DNA of 64,000 bases from VBDM01 sp964430565 (GTDB lineage: Bacteria > Pseudomonadota > Gammaproteobacteria > Burkholderiales > SG8-39). The DNA is taken from NCBI GenBank assembly GCA_964430565.1, contig CAYSFD010000051.1:370371-434370 (forward strand), in the 5' to 3' direction. This document shows, in pieces, positions 13,428 to 21,705 of the stretch (its first letter is position 1; each line of letters starts with the position of its first letter). Both the position numbers and the translations under genes were made by a program. The notes below the pieces were generated by a model, which searched no databases, was not told where the DNA came from, and saw only the letters and a list, made by a program, of their open reading frames with translations.

Positions 13428-14429
13428 TTATCTGAGGACGTAGCGTCCGTGCTTCAAGGTGCCCACCCGCTTGATCAGTCTGGCCTTGAGCAGCGGACGG
13501 ATCAGATCCATCGCTCCCTGCTTGGAAATTCGCAGGCCGTCCCAGATTTCGCGCGGGCTGAGGCTGCCCCGCGTCCGGAGCAACTGCAGCAGCTGCTCCT
13601 GTTTCGGACGGAGCACCAGCTGCGCCCGGCTCCTGAATGCCGAGTACTGCTGGATTCGCTGCCACGCCCGCTCCAGGGTCTGCTGCAATCCCTCGGTGCA
13701 GTATTCCAACCAGGAAGTCAGATCGTCGCCTTGCTGCGGTACCGCCTGCAGCGCCGCGTAGTAGCGCGGGCGGTCCTCCCAGTAGAACTCATCCACGGAG
13801 AAAATGTGGTGTGAATCGAATCCGCGCCGATACAGTTCCCACAGGGCAAGTGCCCGGCCGGTGCGGCCGTTACCGTCCGCGAATGGGTGAATGGCCTCGA
13901 ACCGGTAATGCACGATGGCCGAACTCAGCACCGGGGATAGAACCCGCGATTCGTCGTTCCACCAATCGAGGAACTCGAACATCAGTCCCGACACCTCTTC
14001 CGGCGGCGGCGGGACGTACGTGCCCACCCGCACGCGAATGGTCCGGTAACGGCCCGCCTCGCCCTGGTCCATCACCTCTCCGGCGATGATCCCGTGCAGG
14101 CGCAGCACGTCCTCGTGCGCGATCCGTTTCTTCGCCGCCTGCTTCTCGATATGCCGTAGCGCCGCGAAGTAGTTCACGACTTCCCGGCGTACGCGTGCCG
14201 GCACGGACAAGAGCTCGCCTTCCTCGACGGCGCGCACCTGTTCCAGCGTAAGCGGGTTGCCCTCGATTGCCGTTGACGAATGCGCGTTCCGGGCGCGCGT
14301 GTCCTTCTGCAAGGCAGGAATCCACGCCACCTGCACCGCCGCGCCCTGGATGCGCTCGCGCAACGCCGCGACGGCCTCCACCTGCGCCAGAAGGGCCGGT
14401 GTGATGGTGAAGCGCGGCTGATAGCTCAT
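13428..14429 (-). CDS. Fic family AMPylase with C-terminal winged helix
   Basis: The 333-residue protein has the complete Fic active-site motif HPFADGNGRTGR (around residue 180), with catalytic histidine, Mg-binding aspartate and the anion-hole residues. Ahead of it is an inhibitory motif of the form S/TxxxEG in SSTAIEGNPL (about residue 52), typical of class II self-inhibited Fic proteins. The C-terminus (about 275-333; REIWDGLRISKQGAMDLIRPLLKARLIKR) is a winged helix. Such proteins transfer AMP to protein targets, often autoregulated. It is followed upstream by three TTGACC repeats (14449-14477) and by a Phd/VapC module. The target is unknown. Confidence 0.9.
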   Translation of the reverse strand: MSYQPRFTITPALLAQVEAVAALRERIQGAAVQVAWIPALQKDTRARNAHSSTAIEGNPLTLEQVRAVEEGELLSVPARVRREVVNYFAALRHIEKQAAKKRIAHEDVLRLHGIIAGEVMDQGEAGRYRTIRVRVGTYVPPPPEEVSGLMFEFLDWWNDESRVLSPVLSSAIVHYRFEAIHPFADGNGRTGRALALWELYRRGFDSHHIFSVDEFYWEDRPRYYAALQAVPQQGDDLTSWLEYCTEGLQQTLERAWQRIQQYSAFRSRAQLVLRPKQEQLLQLLRTRGSLSPREIWDGLRISKQGAMDLIRPLLKARLIKRVGTLKHGRYVLR

Positions 14430-14438
14430 ACCGCGGAT

Positions 14439-14477
14439 GTTATCCGTCGGTCAAGTGTCGGTCAAGTTATGGGTCAA
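14439..14477 (-). promoter_or_regulatory. Fic promoter region with three iterated TTGACC boxes
   Basis: On the minus strand TTGACC occurs at 14477, 14465 and 14454 at 11-12 base steps, then GATAAC (14444 to 14439). The middle box with GATAAC gives a 15-base spacer; the first box has CATAAC directly after it. Overlapping -35-like iterons could be an operator read by the Fic protein's own winged helix (inference). Confidence 0.35.
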
Positions 14478-14583
14478 GCGGAATTCCGCACCGACGGGCT
14501 TTTGCGCGGCGCCTCGGGCGCAACCAATCGGGCGACGGGCCTGCCGCGCTTGGTGACCGCCACTTCGCCTCCGCCTTGGCCTA
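14474..14583 (-). pseudogene. 3' remnant of a second Phd/YefM antitoxin gene
   Basis: On the minus strand the frame reads GGEVAVTKRGRPVARLVAPE and ends at the TGA at 14476-14474. This is the middle and end of a Phd/YefM antitoxin; the N-terminal half is missing. It lies directly downstream of the intact vapC gene, in the same direction, so it looks like the residue of a second antitoxin-toxin pair after deletion. Confidence 0.5.
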
Positions 14584-14597
14584 TCCCGGCAGTACGT

Positions 14598-14999
14598 CTA
14601 AGCGAGTTTTACGCCGGCCGCTTTAAGCGCGGCCTTCAGCGGGCGATCGCCGCAGGCAACCGGCAGGCGCAGATCGAGCGCAAGCGCGAGATAACTCGCG
14701 TCGTAAGCAGTGAGTCCAAAACGGTTCGCCAGATTGCGAAGCTCCGGTATCCCAGGGCTCATCGGGTGCGCGATAGGGTTAAGCCTTCTGAGCACATCGG
14801 CGGCGGCTTCCGCGCCCCGCTCGCTCAGGATTCGGCGTCGCTCCAGCGTGACCAGCACGTTGGTAACTTCCGCCGCAAAGATTGCGGGCACATGGTACGG
14901 CTCACGCTTGGCCTGAAGCCGGATGCGCCTGGTGTAGGGCGTCGCCTGGCTGGGCACGACCCAGGCGATCGCAACGGACGCGTCAAGCACGAAGGCCAC
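14598..14999 (-). CDS. vapC: VapC-type PIN-domain RNase toxin
   Basis: The 133-residue protein has all acidic positions of VapC: D in MAFVLDASVAIAW, E in AAEVTNVL, the D pair in TAYDASYLALAL, and CGDRPL near the end. VapC toxins cleave RNA, often tRNA or rRNA, when free of their antitoxin. It starts one base from the end of the antitoxin gene (the stop and start share position 14999), so the two are translationally coupled. It appears intact. Confidence 0.87.
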   Translation of the reverse strand: MAFVLDASVAIAWVVPSQATPYTRRIRLQAKREPYHVPAIFAAEVTNVLVTLERRRILSERGAEAAADVLRRLNPIAHPMSPGIPELRNLANRFGLTAYDASYLALALDLRLPVACGDRPLKAALKAAGVKLA

Positions 15000-15238
15000 T
15001 ATAAGCGGCCTTCCGCGATCAAATCGGCGATCTTGAACCGGCCTTTTATTTTGAGCTTCTTGCGCAGCGCTTCCGCCTCATCGAGCACCGCCGAGCGATC
15101 CCACACCGGTTCCTTCGCCGGCACGATCTTGGCCACCACGCGCCCGCGCTTGGTGATCACGGTGGCATGGCCTGATTGCGCACGCGCGATCAGCTCCGAG
15201 AAATGCGCCTTTGCGTCGTACACGCTCAGCTTGTCCAT
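14999..15238 (-). CDS. Phd/YefM-family antitoxin
   Basis: The 79-residue protein has the Phd/YefM DNA-binding pattern KLSVYDAKAHFSELIARAQSG, then ATVITKRGRVVAKIVPAK, and a C-terminal tail that would wrap the toxin. A strong ribosome binding site AGGAGGT precedes the ATG at 15238. Two perfect palindromes lie just upstream (15249-15260 and 15262-15274), suitable as operator sites for autoregulation. It forms a pair with the following vapC. Confidence 0.87.
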   Translation of the reverse strand: MDKLSVYDAKAHFSELIARAQSGHATVITKRGRVVAKIVPAKEPVWDRSAVLDEAEALRKKLKIKGRFKIADLIAEGRL

Positions 15239-15248
15239 GGCGCGACCT

Positions 15249-15274
15249 CCTGACTAGTCAGATAGACCCAGTCT
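15249..15274 (-). promoter_or_regulatory. Tandem palindromes upstream of the Phd/VapC operon, candidate operator
   Basis: CTGACTAGTCAG (15249-15260) is a perfect 12-base palindrome, and TAGACCCAGTCTA (15262-15274) an inverted repeat with a three-base centre. They sit between the promoter region and the ribosome binding site of the antitoxin gene, the first overlapping its edge, as expected for sites bound by a dimeric antitoxin. Confidence 0.5.
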
Positions 15275-15321
15275 ACACTGCAGGCGTCTGCTTGCGCAAC
15301 GCACCCGCTCGCATGCCGCAG

Positions 15322-16542
15322 CTAGTCGGCAAGCCGGGTCGGGATCGCGACCTCCGAATGCAGGGTCCGGCGCACCGGGCATTTGTTGGCGATCTCGAGC
15401 AGTTTTTGACGCTGGAGTTCGTCGAGATTACCCTCGAGACCGATCAGCCGTTCTATCCGGTCGATCTTTCCCTCCCGCGTCTCGCATTCGGCACAGTCGG
15501 CGGCGTGGATTTTATCGTGCTTGAGTTCGACGCTGATCCGCTCGACGGGAATGCCTTTCAGATCGGCGTAAAGCCGGATCGTCATTGCGGTGCACGCCCC
15601 CAGAGCGGCGCACAGCAGATCGTAGGGCGACAAGCCCGTGTCCAGGCCTCCCGCCGCAATCGGCTCGTCGGCGCGAATCACGTGCCGACCGACGATGACC
15701 TGGTTGGTGAACTTGCCCTCGCGCGTTTCGCTCACGAGGACTTTGCCCGGCGGCGCCGCAGGGAGGTCTCTGGGTCTCGCCGGAAGGTAACGTTCACCCC
15801 AGGCGGCGATGAGGTGGCCGGCGTAGCTCGCGTCCTCGCGGCGCGACAGGAGATGGTCTGCGGGGTCGAGCGAAACGAAGCTCTTCGGGTGCTTCGCCGC
15901 CGTGAATATTTTTGCGGCGTTGTCGATGTCCACGATCGTGTCGCGCGGCGAGTGCATCACCATCAGCGCTTTCCCCAGTCGCGCGATGATCTCGCCGAGC
16001 TTCTGTCCCTGGATGTCGTCGAGAAACTGCTTCTTGATCCGGAAAGCGCGCCCCGCGATTTCGACCTCCGCCTCGCCTTCGCGCGAGAGGGTCCGCGCCG
16101 ATCCCCTGATCAGATGCCGCACATGCTCGGGGTCGAAAGGCGAGCCGATCGTCGCCACGGCCGTGCATTCGGGGATGTCCGGCGCGGCGGCCAGCACCGC
16201 GGTCCCGCCCAAGCTGTGGCCGATGAGGATCGCCGGCGCGCTATAGTTTTTGCGCAGAAAATCGGCCGCGGCGACGAGGTCGCCCACGTTCGAGGAAAAA
16301 TTGGTATTGGCGAAGTCGCCTTCGCTCCCGCCCAGGCCGGTGAAGTCGAAGCGCAGCACGGCGATGCCGCGCCCGGCGAGCGCGGCGCTGATGAAAGTCG
16401 CCGCCTTGGTGTCCTTCGAACAGGTAAAGCAGTGCGCGAACAGAGCGTAGGCGAGCGGCGGTTCGGCCGGCGCGTCGAGCCGCGCGGAAAGGGCGGCTCC
16501 GGATGCGCCTGGGAAGCTGACGCGCTGACTGTGGGGGGCCAT
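15322..16542 (-). CDS. Bifunctional alpha/beta hydrolase - OsmC family protein
   Basis: From the ATG at 16542 (AGGAGC upstream) the product has 406 residues. The N-terminal alpha/beta hydrolase (about 1-250) has the nucleophile elbow GHSLGG, an acidic residue in HSPRDTIVD, and the histidine in DPADHLLS. The C-terminal OsmC domain (about 265-406) has LLCAALGACTAMTIRLYADLKG and a second cysteine in NKCPVRRTL, the pair of redox cysteines of OsmC/Ohr peroxidases. The fusion is a known architecture; OsmC reduces organic hydroperoxides, and the hydrolase may release them from esters. It is divergent from a methyltransferase gene. Confidence 0.88.
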   Translation of the reverse strand: MAPHSQRVSFPGASGAALSARLDAPAEPPLAYALFAHCFTCSKDTKAATFISAALAGRGIAVLRFDFTGLGGSEGDFANTNFSSNVGDLVAAADFLRKNYSAPAILIGHSLGGTAVLAAAPDIPECTAVATIGSPFDPEHVRHLIRGSARTLSREGEAEVEIAGRAFRIKKQFLDDIQGQKLGEIIARLGKALMVMHSPRDTIVDIDNAAKIFTAAKHPKSFVSLDPADHLLSRREDASYAGHLIAAWGERYLPARPRDLPAAPPGKVLVSETREGKFTNQVIVGRHVIRADEPIAAGGLDTGLSPYDLLCAALGACTAMTIRLYADLKGIPVERISVELKHDKIHAADCAECETREGKIDRIERLIGLEGNLDELQRQKLLEIANKCPVRRTLHSEVAIPTRLAD

Positions 16543-16630
16543 GGTTGCTCCTGAGGAAACGTCTCTTGCAGTGTTCCACAAAGCGCGGTAATGGCGCCAG
16601 TGGCGGCGGCGCGAGAGATAATGGGACCCC

Positions 16631-17197
16631 ATGTCCCGGTCCGCCCACGAATTCGACTCGCCCTCGCCGTGGGTGTGCCGCTGGGCCGGGTTGATTCGGC
16701 CCGGGGGGCGCGTTCTCGACGTCGCCTGCGGCCATGGCCGGCACCTGCGCTATCTGCGGTCGTTGGGACTTTCCGTCGTCGGCGTCGATCGCAACGAGGC
16801 AGCGGTCGGCGCTTTCAAAGGTGTCGGCGGGATCGAGATTCACGTCGCGGACATCGAAGCGGGGCCCTGGCCTCTTGCACCCGCCGGATTCGACGGCGTG
16901 GTCGTCACCAATTATCTCTGGCGCCCTCTGTTCCCGCATCTTGTCGACGCGTTGCGTCCCGGTGGCGTGCTGATCTACGAGACCTTCGCCGCCGGCAACG
17001 AACGCCACGGCCGCCCGAGCAACCCCGAGTTCCTGCTGCGGCCAGGCGAGTTGCTCCACAGTCTGGAACCCTTGGCGATCGTTGCGTTCGAACAGGGGTT
17101 GATTTCGGCGCCGAAACCGGCAGTGGTCCAGCGAGTCTGTGCGGTGCGGGGTGGCCTGGACGCTGTCGCGCTCGACAACGCATTAGCGTTAAAATGA
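16631..17197 (+). CDS. Class I SAM-dependent methyltransferase
   Basis: The 188-residue protein shows motif I RVLDVACGHGRHLRYL (about residue 28), an acidic partner in VGVDRNEAAV, HVADIEAGPWPL as motif II, and VVVTNYLWRPLFPHLVDALRPGGVLIYETFA as motif IV and beyond. This is close to a small TehB-like/YjhP-like methyltransferase often encoded beside dapA in betaproteobacteria. It lies 27 bases upstream of dapA on the same strand, so co-transcription is likely. Substrate unknown. Confidence 0.85.
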   Translation: MSRSAHEFDSPSPWVCRWAGLIRPGGRVLDVACGHGRHLRYLRSLGLSVVGVDRNEAAVGAFKGVGGIEIHVADIEAGPWPLAPAGFDGVVVTNYLWRPLFPHLVDALRPGGVLIYETFAAGNERHGRPSNPEFLLRPGELLHSLEPLAIVAFEQGLISAPKPAVVQRVCAVRGGLDAVALDNALALK

Positions 17198-17224
17198 CGC
17201 GTTGATATGAAGGGGTGAAACTAG

Positions 17225-18139
17225 ATGATCTCCGGATCGATTGTCGCGATCGTCACACCCATGCAGGACGATGGGCGGCTGGATTTCGAGCGCTTCAAGA
17301 CGCTCATCGATTTCCACATCGAGCAGGGCACCGACGGCATCGTCGTTGTTGGCACGACCGGCGAATCGCCGACCGTCGATTTCGACGAGCACAAGGAATT
17401 GATACGGCTGGCTGTCGCTCACGCGCACCGCCGCATCCCGATCATCGCGGGCACGGGCGGCAATTCCACGCGCGAGGCGATCGAGCTCACGCAGTCGGCA
17501 AAGAACGCCGGCGCCGACGCTTGCCTCTCGGTGGTGCCGTACTACAACAAACCCACGCAGGAAGGGCTCTACCGGCATTTCCGCACTATCGCAGAGAGCG
17601 TGGACATTCCCCAAATCGTGTACAACGTTCCCGGCCGCACCGTGGCCGATCTCGCCGGCGAAACCACCTTGCGCCTTGCGCAGGTCCCGAACATCGTCGG
17701 CATCAAGGACGCTACCGCCAGCATCGAGCGCGGCTCGGACCTCTTGCGCCGCGCGCCAAAAGGCTTCGCGATCTACAGCGGCGACGACGCCTCGGGGCTC
17801 GCGCTCATGCTCCTCGGCGGCAGGGGCATCATTTCGGTGACCGCGAACGTCGCACCGCGGCTGATGCACGAAATGTGCTCGGCGGCTCTCGCCGGAGAGC
17901 TGCAGAAAGCGCGCGAGGCAAACTTCAGGCTGCTCGGGCTTCATACCAAGCTCTTTGTGGAAGCGAATCCGATTCCCGTGAAATGGGCGGTGGCTCAGAT
18001 GGGGTTGATCGGCATGGGCATTCGCTTGCCGCTCACGCCGCTTTCGCAGCAGTTCCATGAGGTCGTCAGGGAGGCGATGCGCCAGGCGGACGTTACGCCT
18101 TCTGGCGGCTTGCGTGTGGTGGAGGGAAAAACCGGATGA
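17225..18139 (+). CDS. dapA: 4-hydroxy-tetrahydrodipicolinate synthase
   Basis: The 304-residue protein has the DapA landmarks: the T44-T45 pair in VGTTGESPT, the tyrosine in YNVPGRT that completes the catalytic triad, the Schiff-base lysine in GIKDATAS (about residue 161), and YSGDDAS. It condenses pyruvate with aspartate semialdehyde in lysine and cell-wall diaminopimelate synthesis. A ribosome binding site AGGGG precedes the ATG. Its stop overlaps the start of bamC by four bases, the standard dapA-bamC arrangement. It is slightly longer than the E. coli enzyme at the C-terminus. Confidence 0.95.
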   Translation: MISGSIVAIVTPMQDDGRLDFERFKTLIDFHIEQGTDGIVVVGTTGESPTVDFDEHKELIRLAVAHAHRRIPIIAGTGGNSTREAIELTQSAKNAGADACLSVVPYYNKPTQEGLYRHFRTIAESVDIPQIVYNVPGRTVADLAGETTLRLAQVPNIVGIKDATASIERGSDLLRRAPKGFAIYSGDDASGLALMLLGGRGIISVTANVAPRLMHEMCSAALAGELQKAREANFRLLGLHTKLFVEANPIPVKWAVAQMGLIGMGIRLPLTPLSQQFHEVVREAMRQADVTPSGGLRVVEGKTG

Positions 18140-19218
18140 TTCGGTTCGGCCGCTGGGCGGCCGTCGCCGTCGTGGCGCTGGCGGGGTGTGGCAGTACCGG
18201 GGGGTTTGATTCGACCAAGGTCGACTACAAGTCTGCAAGCAAGCTTCCGCCTCTCGATATTCCCCCGGAGCTGACCACGCCGGCAGGTGACGAGCGCTAT
18301 GAGATTCCGGACGGTAACCCGACCGGAACGACGACTTTTTCCGCTTTTAGCGCAGAGCGCACCGGCGCACCGAAAGCCGGGTCGACCGGAATTCTCCCGG
18401 ATGTGGACAAGCTGAAGCTGGAGCGATCCGGTAGCGAGCGCTGGCTGGTGGTGCCTGAGCCGGCCGAGAAGGTCTGGCCGAAGGTGAAGGAATTCTGGCG
18501 GGAGTCCGGTTTTCTGATCAAGGTTGAGCGCCCTGAGGCCGGCGTCATGGAGACCGACTGGTTAGAGGATCGGGGCAAGCTCGCGCAGAGCGGTTTTTTT
18601 TCCAGCGCGGAGCGCGAGATGTTTCGTACTCGCCTGGAGCGCGGCTCCCAACCCGACACGACCGAGATCTACATCACCCATCGGGGCCTGGTTGAGGTTT
18701 ATGTCAACCGCGACGAGACGAGGATGTGGCAGGCTCGGCCATCGGATCCAGGCCTGGAAGCGGAGTTCTTGCGCCGCATGATGGTGCGTTTCGGTATGAC
18801 TGAGGCTCGCGCGAAGGGTGAGCTCGCCGCACCGAAGAAGGACGAACGCGCAAGGATTGTCGGCGCCCAAGATGGCGTGAGCACGATCGAGCTCGCCGAG
18901 CCCTTTGATCGCGCGTGGAGGCGGGTGGGACTCGTGCTCGATCGCGCCGGGTTCACCGTCGAGGACCGCAACCGTTCCAAGGGCTATTATTTTGTCCGGT
19001 ACGTCGGTTCGGAAGCCGATGCAAAGAAGGATGAGGGCTTTCTTTCCGCGCTGGCGTTTTGGCGCTCGGCGCCGGATCCGAAAGCGGAGCAGTACCGCAT
19101 TTTAGTGAAAGATCGCAACGACCTGAGCGAAGTACAGGTTCTCAACAAGGAAGGCAATCCGGACTCTTCCGAATCAGCGCGCAAGATTCTTTCCCTGCTC
19201 CAGCAGCAACTGAAGTAG
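18136..19218 (+). CDS. bamC: Outer membrane protein assembly factor BamC
   Basis: The 360-residue lipoprotein starts with a signal ending VVALAGCGS (lipidated cysteine at residue 19). It has the low-complexity unstructured N-terminal region that grips BamD (LPPLDIPPEL segment), and two helix-grip domains: the first with SERWLVVPEPAEKVWPKVKEFW, the second with GVSTIELAEPFDRAWRRVGLVLD. BamC is an accessory lipoprotein of the BAM complex that inserts beta-barrels. Translational coupling with dapA is preserved. Confidence 0.92.
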   Translation: MIRFGRWAAVAVVALAGCGSTGGFDSTKVDYKSASKLPPLDIPPELTTPAGDERYEIPDGNPTGTTTFSAFSAERTGAPKAGSTGILPDVDKLKLERSGSERWLVVPEPAEKVWPKVKEFWRESGFLIKVERPEAGVMETDWLEDRGKLAQSGFFSSAEREMFRTRLERGSQPDTTEIYITHRGLVEVYVNRDETRMWQARPSDPGLEAEFLRRMMVRFGMTEARAKGELAAPKKDERARIVGAQDGVSTIELAEPFDRAWRRVGLVLDRAGFTVEDRNRSKGYYFVRYVGSEADAKKDEGFLSALAFWRSAPDPKAEQYRILVKDRNDLSEVQVLNKEGNPDSSESARKILSLLQQQLK

Positions 19219-19252
19219 GCTCGGACCCGTGACGTGCTACTAGGAACCGGGT

Positions 19253-20026
19253 GTGCGCTTCGCTTCACTCGGTAGCGGCAGCCAGGGCAACGCGCTCATC
19301 GTCCAGGCCGGCAAGACCTGTGTCATGCTCGACTGCGGGTTCCCGCTCCGTGAAACCCTTTCACGCCTTGCGCGCGTTGAGCTGGAGCCTTCCGATCTCG
19401 CCGGAATAATCGTCACCCACGAGCATGCCGACCACTGCGACGGCGTGTTTCCTTTGGCGCGCCGTTTCAGCGTTCCGGTATGGCTCACCCACGGAACACT
19501 TGGCGCCCTTCGCGAGGGGAACCCCGATATCGACGACGAGTGCACGCTAAATCTGCTGGATTCGTCGCGGGCTTTCCCGGTCGGCGATCTGTCGGTACAG
19601 CCGTTTACGGTGCCGCACGATGCGCGCGAGCCGGTCCAGTACGTATTGTCCGACGGAGCGCTCCGGCTCGGCGTTCTGACCGACACGGGCTGCTCGACGA
19701 CGCATATCGAGTCAAATCTTTCCGGTTGCGATGCGCTGGTGCTCGAGTGCAACCACGATTTGGACATGTTGATGAGCGGACCTTATCCGCACACGCTGAA
19801 GGCACGCATCGCGAGCCGCCTGGGACATCTCGACAATCAGGCTTCGGGGGCGATACTCGCTGCGCTGGACCGCAGCCGACTCAAACACGTGATCGCGGCG
19901 CATTTGTCGCAAGCGAACAACACGCCGGAGTTGGCGCGATCTGCACTCGCCGCTGCGCTGCGCTGCGAGTCGCAGTGGATTTCCGTGGCGACCCAGGAAG
20001 ATGGATTCGGCTGGCGGGAGCTTTGA
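19253..20026 (+). CDS. MBL-fold metallo-hydrolase (YycJ-like)
   Basis: The 257-residue protein has the metallo-beta-lactamase zinc motif THEHADHCDG (about residue 56), an SLGSGSQGNALIVQ start characteristic of the YycJ/WalJ group, a later aspartate in LGVLTDTG, and the histidine in VLECNHD and AAHLSQANN. WalJ-like proteins are 5'-3' exonucleases or phosphodiesterases. Start is GTG at 19253, 34 bases after bamC in the same direction, consistent with the common dapA-bamC-MBL order. Confidence 0.87.
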   Translation: MRFASLGSGSQGNALIVQAGKTCVMLDCGFPLRETLSRLARVELEPSDLAGIIVTHEHADHCDGVFPLARRFSVPVWLTHGTLGALREGNPDIDDECTLNLLDSSRAFPVGDLSVQPFTVPHDAREPVQYVLSDGALRLGVLTDTGCSTTHIESNLSGCDALVLECNHDLDMLMSGPYPHTLKARIASRLGHLDNQASGAILAALDRSRLKHVIAAHLSQANNTPELARSALAAALRCESQWISVATQEDGFGWREL

Positions 20027-20031
20027 GCGCT

Positions 20032-20535
20032 CTACAGCCCCGTCGTGTTTACCGACACCGCAGGGAGAGAAGACTCCCAGATCTCGTCGAATCGCTCGCG
20101 CGTCGGCTGACACTCTTTCGGGTCGCCGATCACGAGCACCCCGCGCGGCTGCGTGGTCACCGGCCGTCGCACGAGATGATCGTCATCGGCGAGTACGAAG
20201 CAGTCCTGCGCCTTGGCCGCGTCGCCCTGCGTGCGGAAGATTTGAATCCCGGTGGGGTAACTGCCTATCAAGGTAATCAGTCGAGGACAGCGTTGGATGA
20301 CGTGCTCGATATCGTGAAGAGCGACATAGACGACGCGAGTGCGGTCTTGCCGAAGAAAGCGCGTGAGCATCTCGATGCGCCGCACCGAGTTCATATTCAG
20401 CTCGGATAGATCAGAATCGAAGATGCGCAGTTTCCGGCGCACGAGACCGAGCAGTCTGTTGAAGCCCTCAAGATAATCGCTTGTTGTCTCCAGCAGCGTC
20501 CGCTCGGGGACTGCGTCGGCAGGGAGCTCACTCAT
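20032..20535 (-). CDS. Conserved small protein, DUF7931-like
   Basis: The 167-residue protein, starting at the ATG at 20535, contains FDSDLSELNMNSVRRIEMLTRFLRQ, then VYVALHDIEHVIQRCPRLITLIG, and DCFVLADDDHLVRRPVTTQPRGVLVI. It resembles the DUF7931 domain, which in some bacteria is fused to an acetyltransferase; here it stands alone. Acidic and histidine residues in ADDDHLVRR may matter. It overlaps the end of the ribosomal oxygenase gene by eight bases, so both are likely translated from one message. Function is unknown. Confidence 0.6.
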   Translation of the reverse strand: MSELPADAVPERTLLETTSDYLEGFNRLLGLVRRKLRIFDSDLSELNMNSVRRIEMLTRFLRQDRTRVVYVALHDIEHVIQRCPRLITLIGSYPTGIQIFRTQGDAAKAQDCFVLADDDHLVRRPVTTQPRGVLVIGDPKECQPTRERFDEIWESSLPAVSVNTTGL

Positions 20536-21658
20536 GGCGATCACCAATGTGAAGCCAGCCGGCAAGATACCAGCCGTGCAGCAGCCGCAGAAGCGGCGCC
20601 GGCATGCGCCCGCTCTCGGGCAGAACGCGCTCGTCGGCGAGACGCACGAGCCACATCGACGAGCTTCTGGAGATCTCGACCCGCTCCCCATTGACAAAGA
20701 AATCCCGGCCGCGGAACAGCATCCTGGTGCGCAAATCCAGGCGCAATCCTCGGGATCTGCACAGCGAAATGAACTGCGCGGGCGAACGGGGACGATGTGG
20801 TCGGGAAAATACGACCTGCGGCTTGGGCGCCGACAGGAATTCGCCCAGAAAACCCGCCAGGTCACGCCTGCTCCAGCGGATTCTTCGAGCGACCGCGGCG
20901 GTTTGTTGTAACATCTTTTCCGGAATTTCCGAGGGGTGATGCGCCAGCTTCAGACCTCGGTCCGTATAGAGACCGTCGAACGCGACCCGATCCTGCAGAA
21001 ATGCGAGAAACTCCCGCGCAGTTTCCTGGTGCGACGGTGCGCGTAAACCAATCGAATAGGTGAAGCAGGGCTCGAGCGCGACGCCGTTGTGGGCCCAGCC
21101 CGGAGGGAGGTAGAGCATGTCTCCCGGTTCCAGGAGCCATTCGGATTCCGGGCGGAAATTGCGCAAAATCTTGAGCGGGGCGCTCGGATCGAGTTCCCGG
21201 TCGCGCTGCTTGCTCACGCCCCATGTGCGCCGGCCCGGCCCCTGCAGCAGAAATACGTCGTAGGAATCGAAATGCGGGCCTACGCCGCCACCGGGCGCCG
21301 CATAGCTCACCATGACGTCGTCGAGCCGCGAGTAAGGGAGGAAACGAAAGCGCCGCAGCAATGCGTCGGCGGCGGGCAGCTCGAGATTCAGCCCCTGCAC
21401 CAAAAGTGTCCAGTCGCGATTGGGCAGGCGCGCCAACTCGCCGCGCGAAAACGGTCCGTGGCGCATGCGCCACACGCCGCCGCGGCGCCACACGAGCCGC
21501 GATTCAACATCGTCGCGCGTCGCGAGCATAAACAATTCAGGCGCTTGCACGACGCCCTTAAAGCCCGGGATCGCATTGCGGACCAGCAAAGGTTTGGTTT
21601 GCCAGAATTGCGACAAGAATTGCTTTGCGTCCAGACTGCCAAGCAGTTGCATTCTCAT
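20528..21658 (-). CDS. JmjC-like cupin ribosomal oxygenase (RoxA/YcfD type)
   Basis: From the ATG at 21658 the product has 376 residues. The JmjC domain has the iron triad HxD in VGPHFDSYDVFLLQGPG and the distal histidine in LPPGWAHNGVAL; RRTWGV between them fits the 2-oxoglutarate pocket. The start QFLSQFWQTKPLLVRNAI and the C-terminal winged-helix region match RoxA, which hydroxylates Arg81 of ribosomal protein L16. The following small gene overlaps by eight bases. An in-frame ATG at 21652 is an equally possible start. Confidence 0.88.
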   Translation of the reverse strand: MRMQLLGSLDAKQFLSQFWQTKPLLVRNAIPGFKGVVQAPELFMLATRDDVESRLVWRRGGVWRMRHGPFSRGELARLPNRDWTLLVQGLNLELPAADALLRRFRFLPYSRLDDVMVSYAAPGGGVGPHFDSYDVFLLQGPGRRTWGVSKQRDRELDPSAPLKILRNFRPESEWLLEPGDMLYLPPGWAHNGVALEPCFTYSIGLRAPSHQETAREFLAFLQDRVAFDGLYTDRGLKLAHHPSEIPEKMLQQTAAVARRIRWSRRDLAGFLGEFLSAPKPQVVFSRPHRPRSPAQFISLCRSRGLRLDLRTRMLFRGRDFFVNGERVEISRSSSMWLVRLADERVLPESGRMPAPLLRLLHGWYLAGWLHIGDRHE

Positions 21659-21705
21659 CGCCGCGATTATAGTCTGATGGTGCCCTTGACCCCGGCGAGG
21701 AAAAC

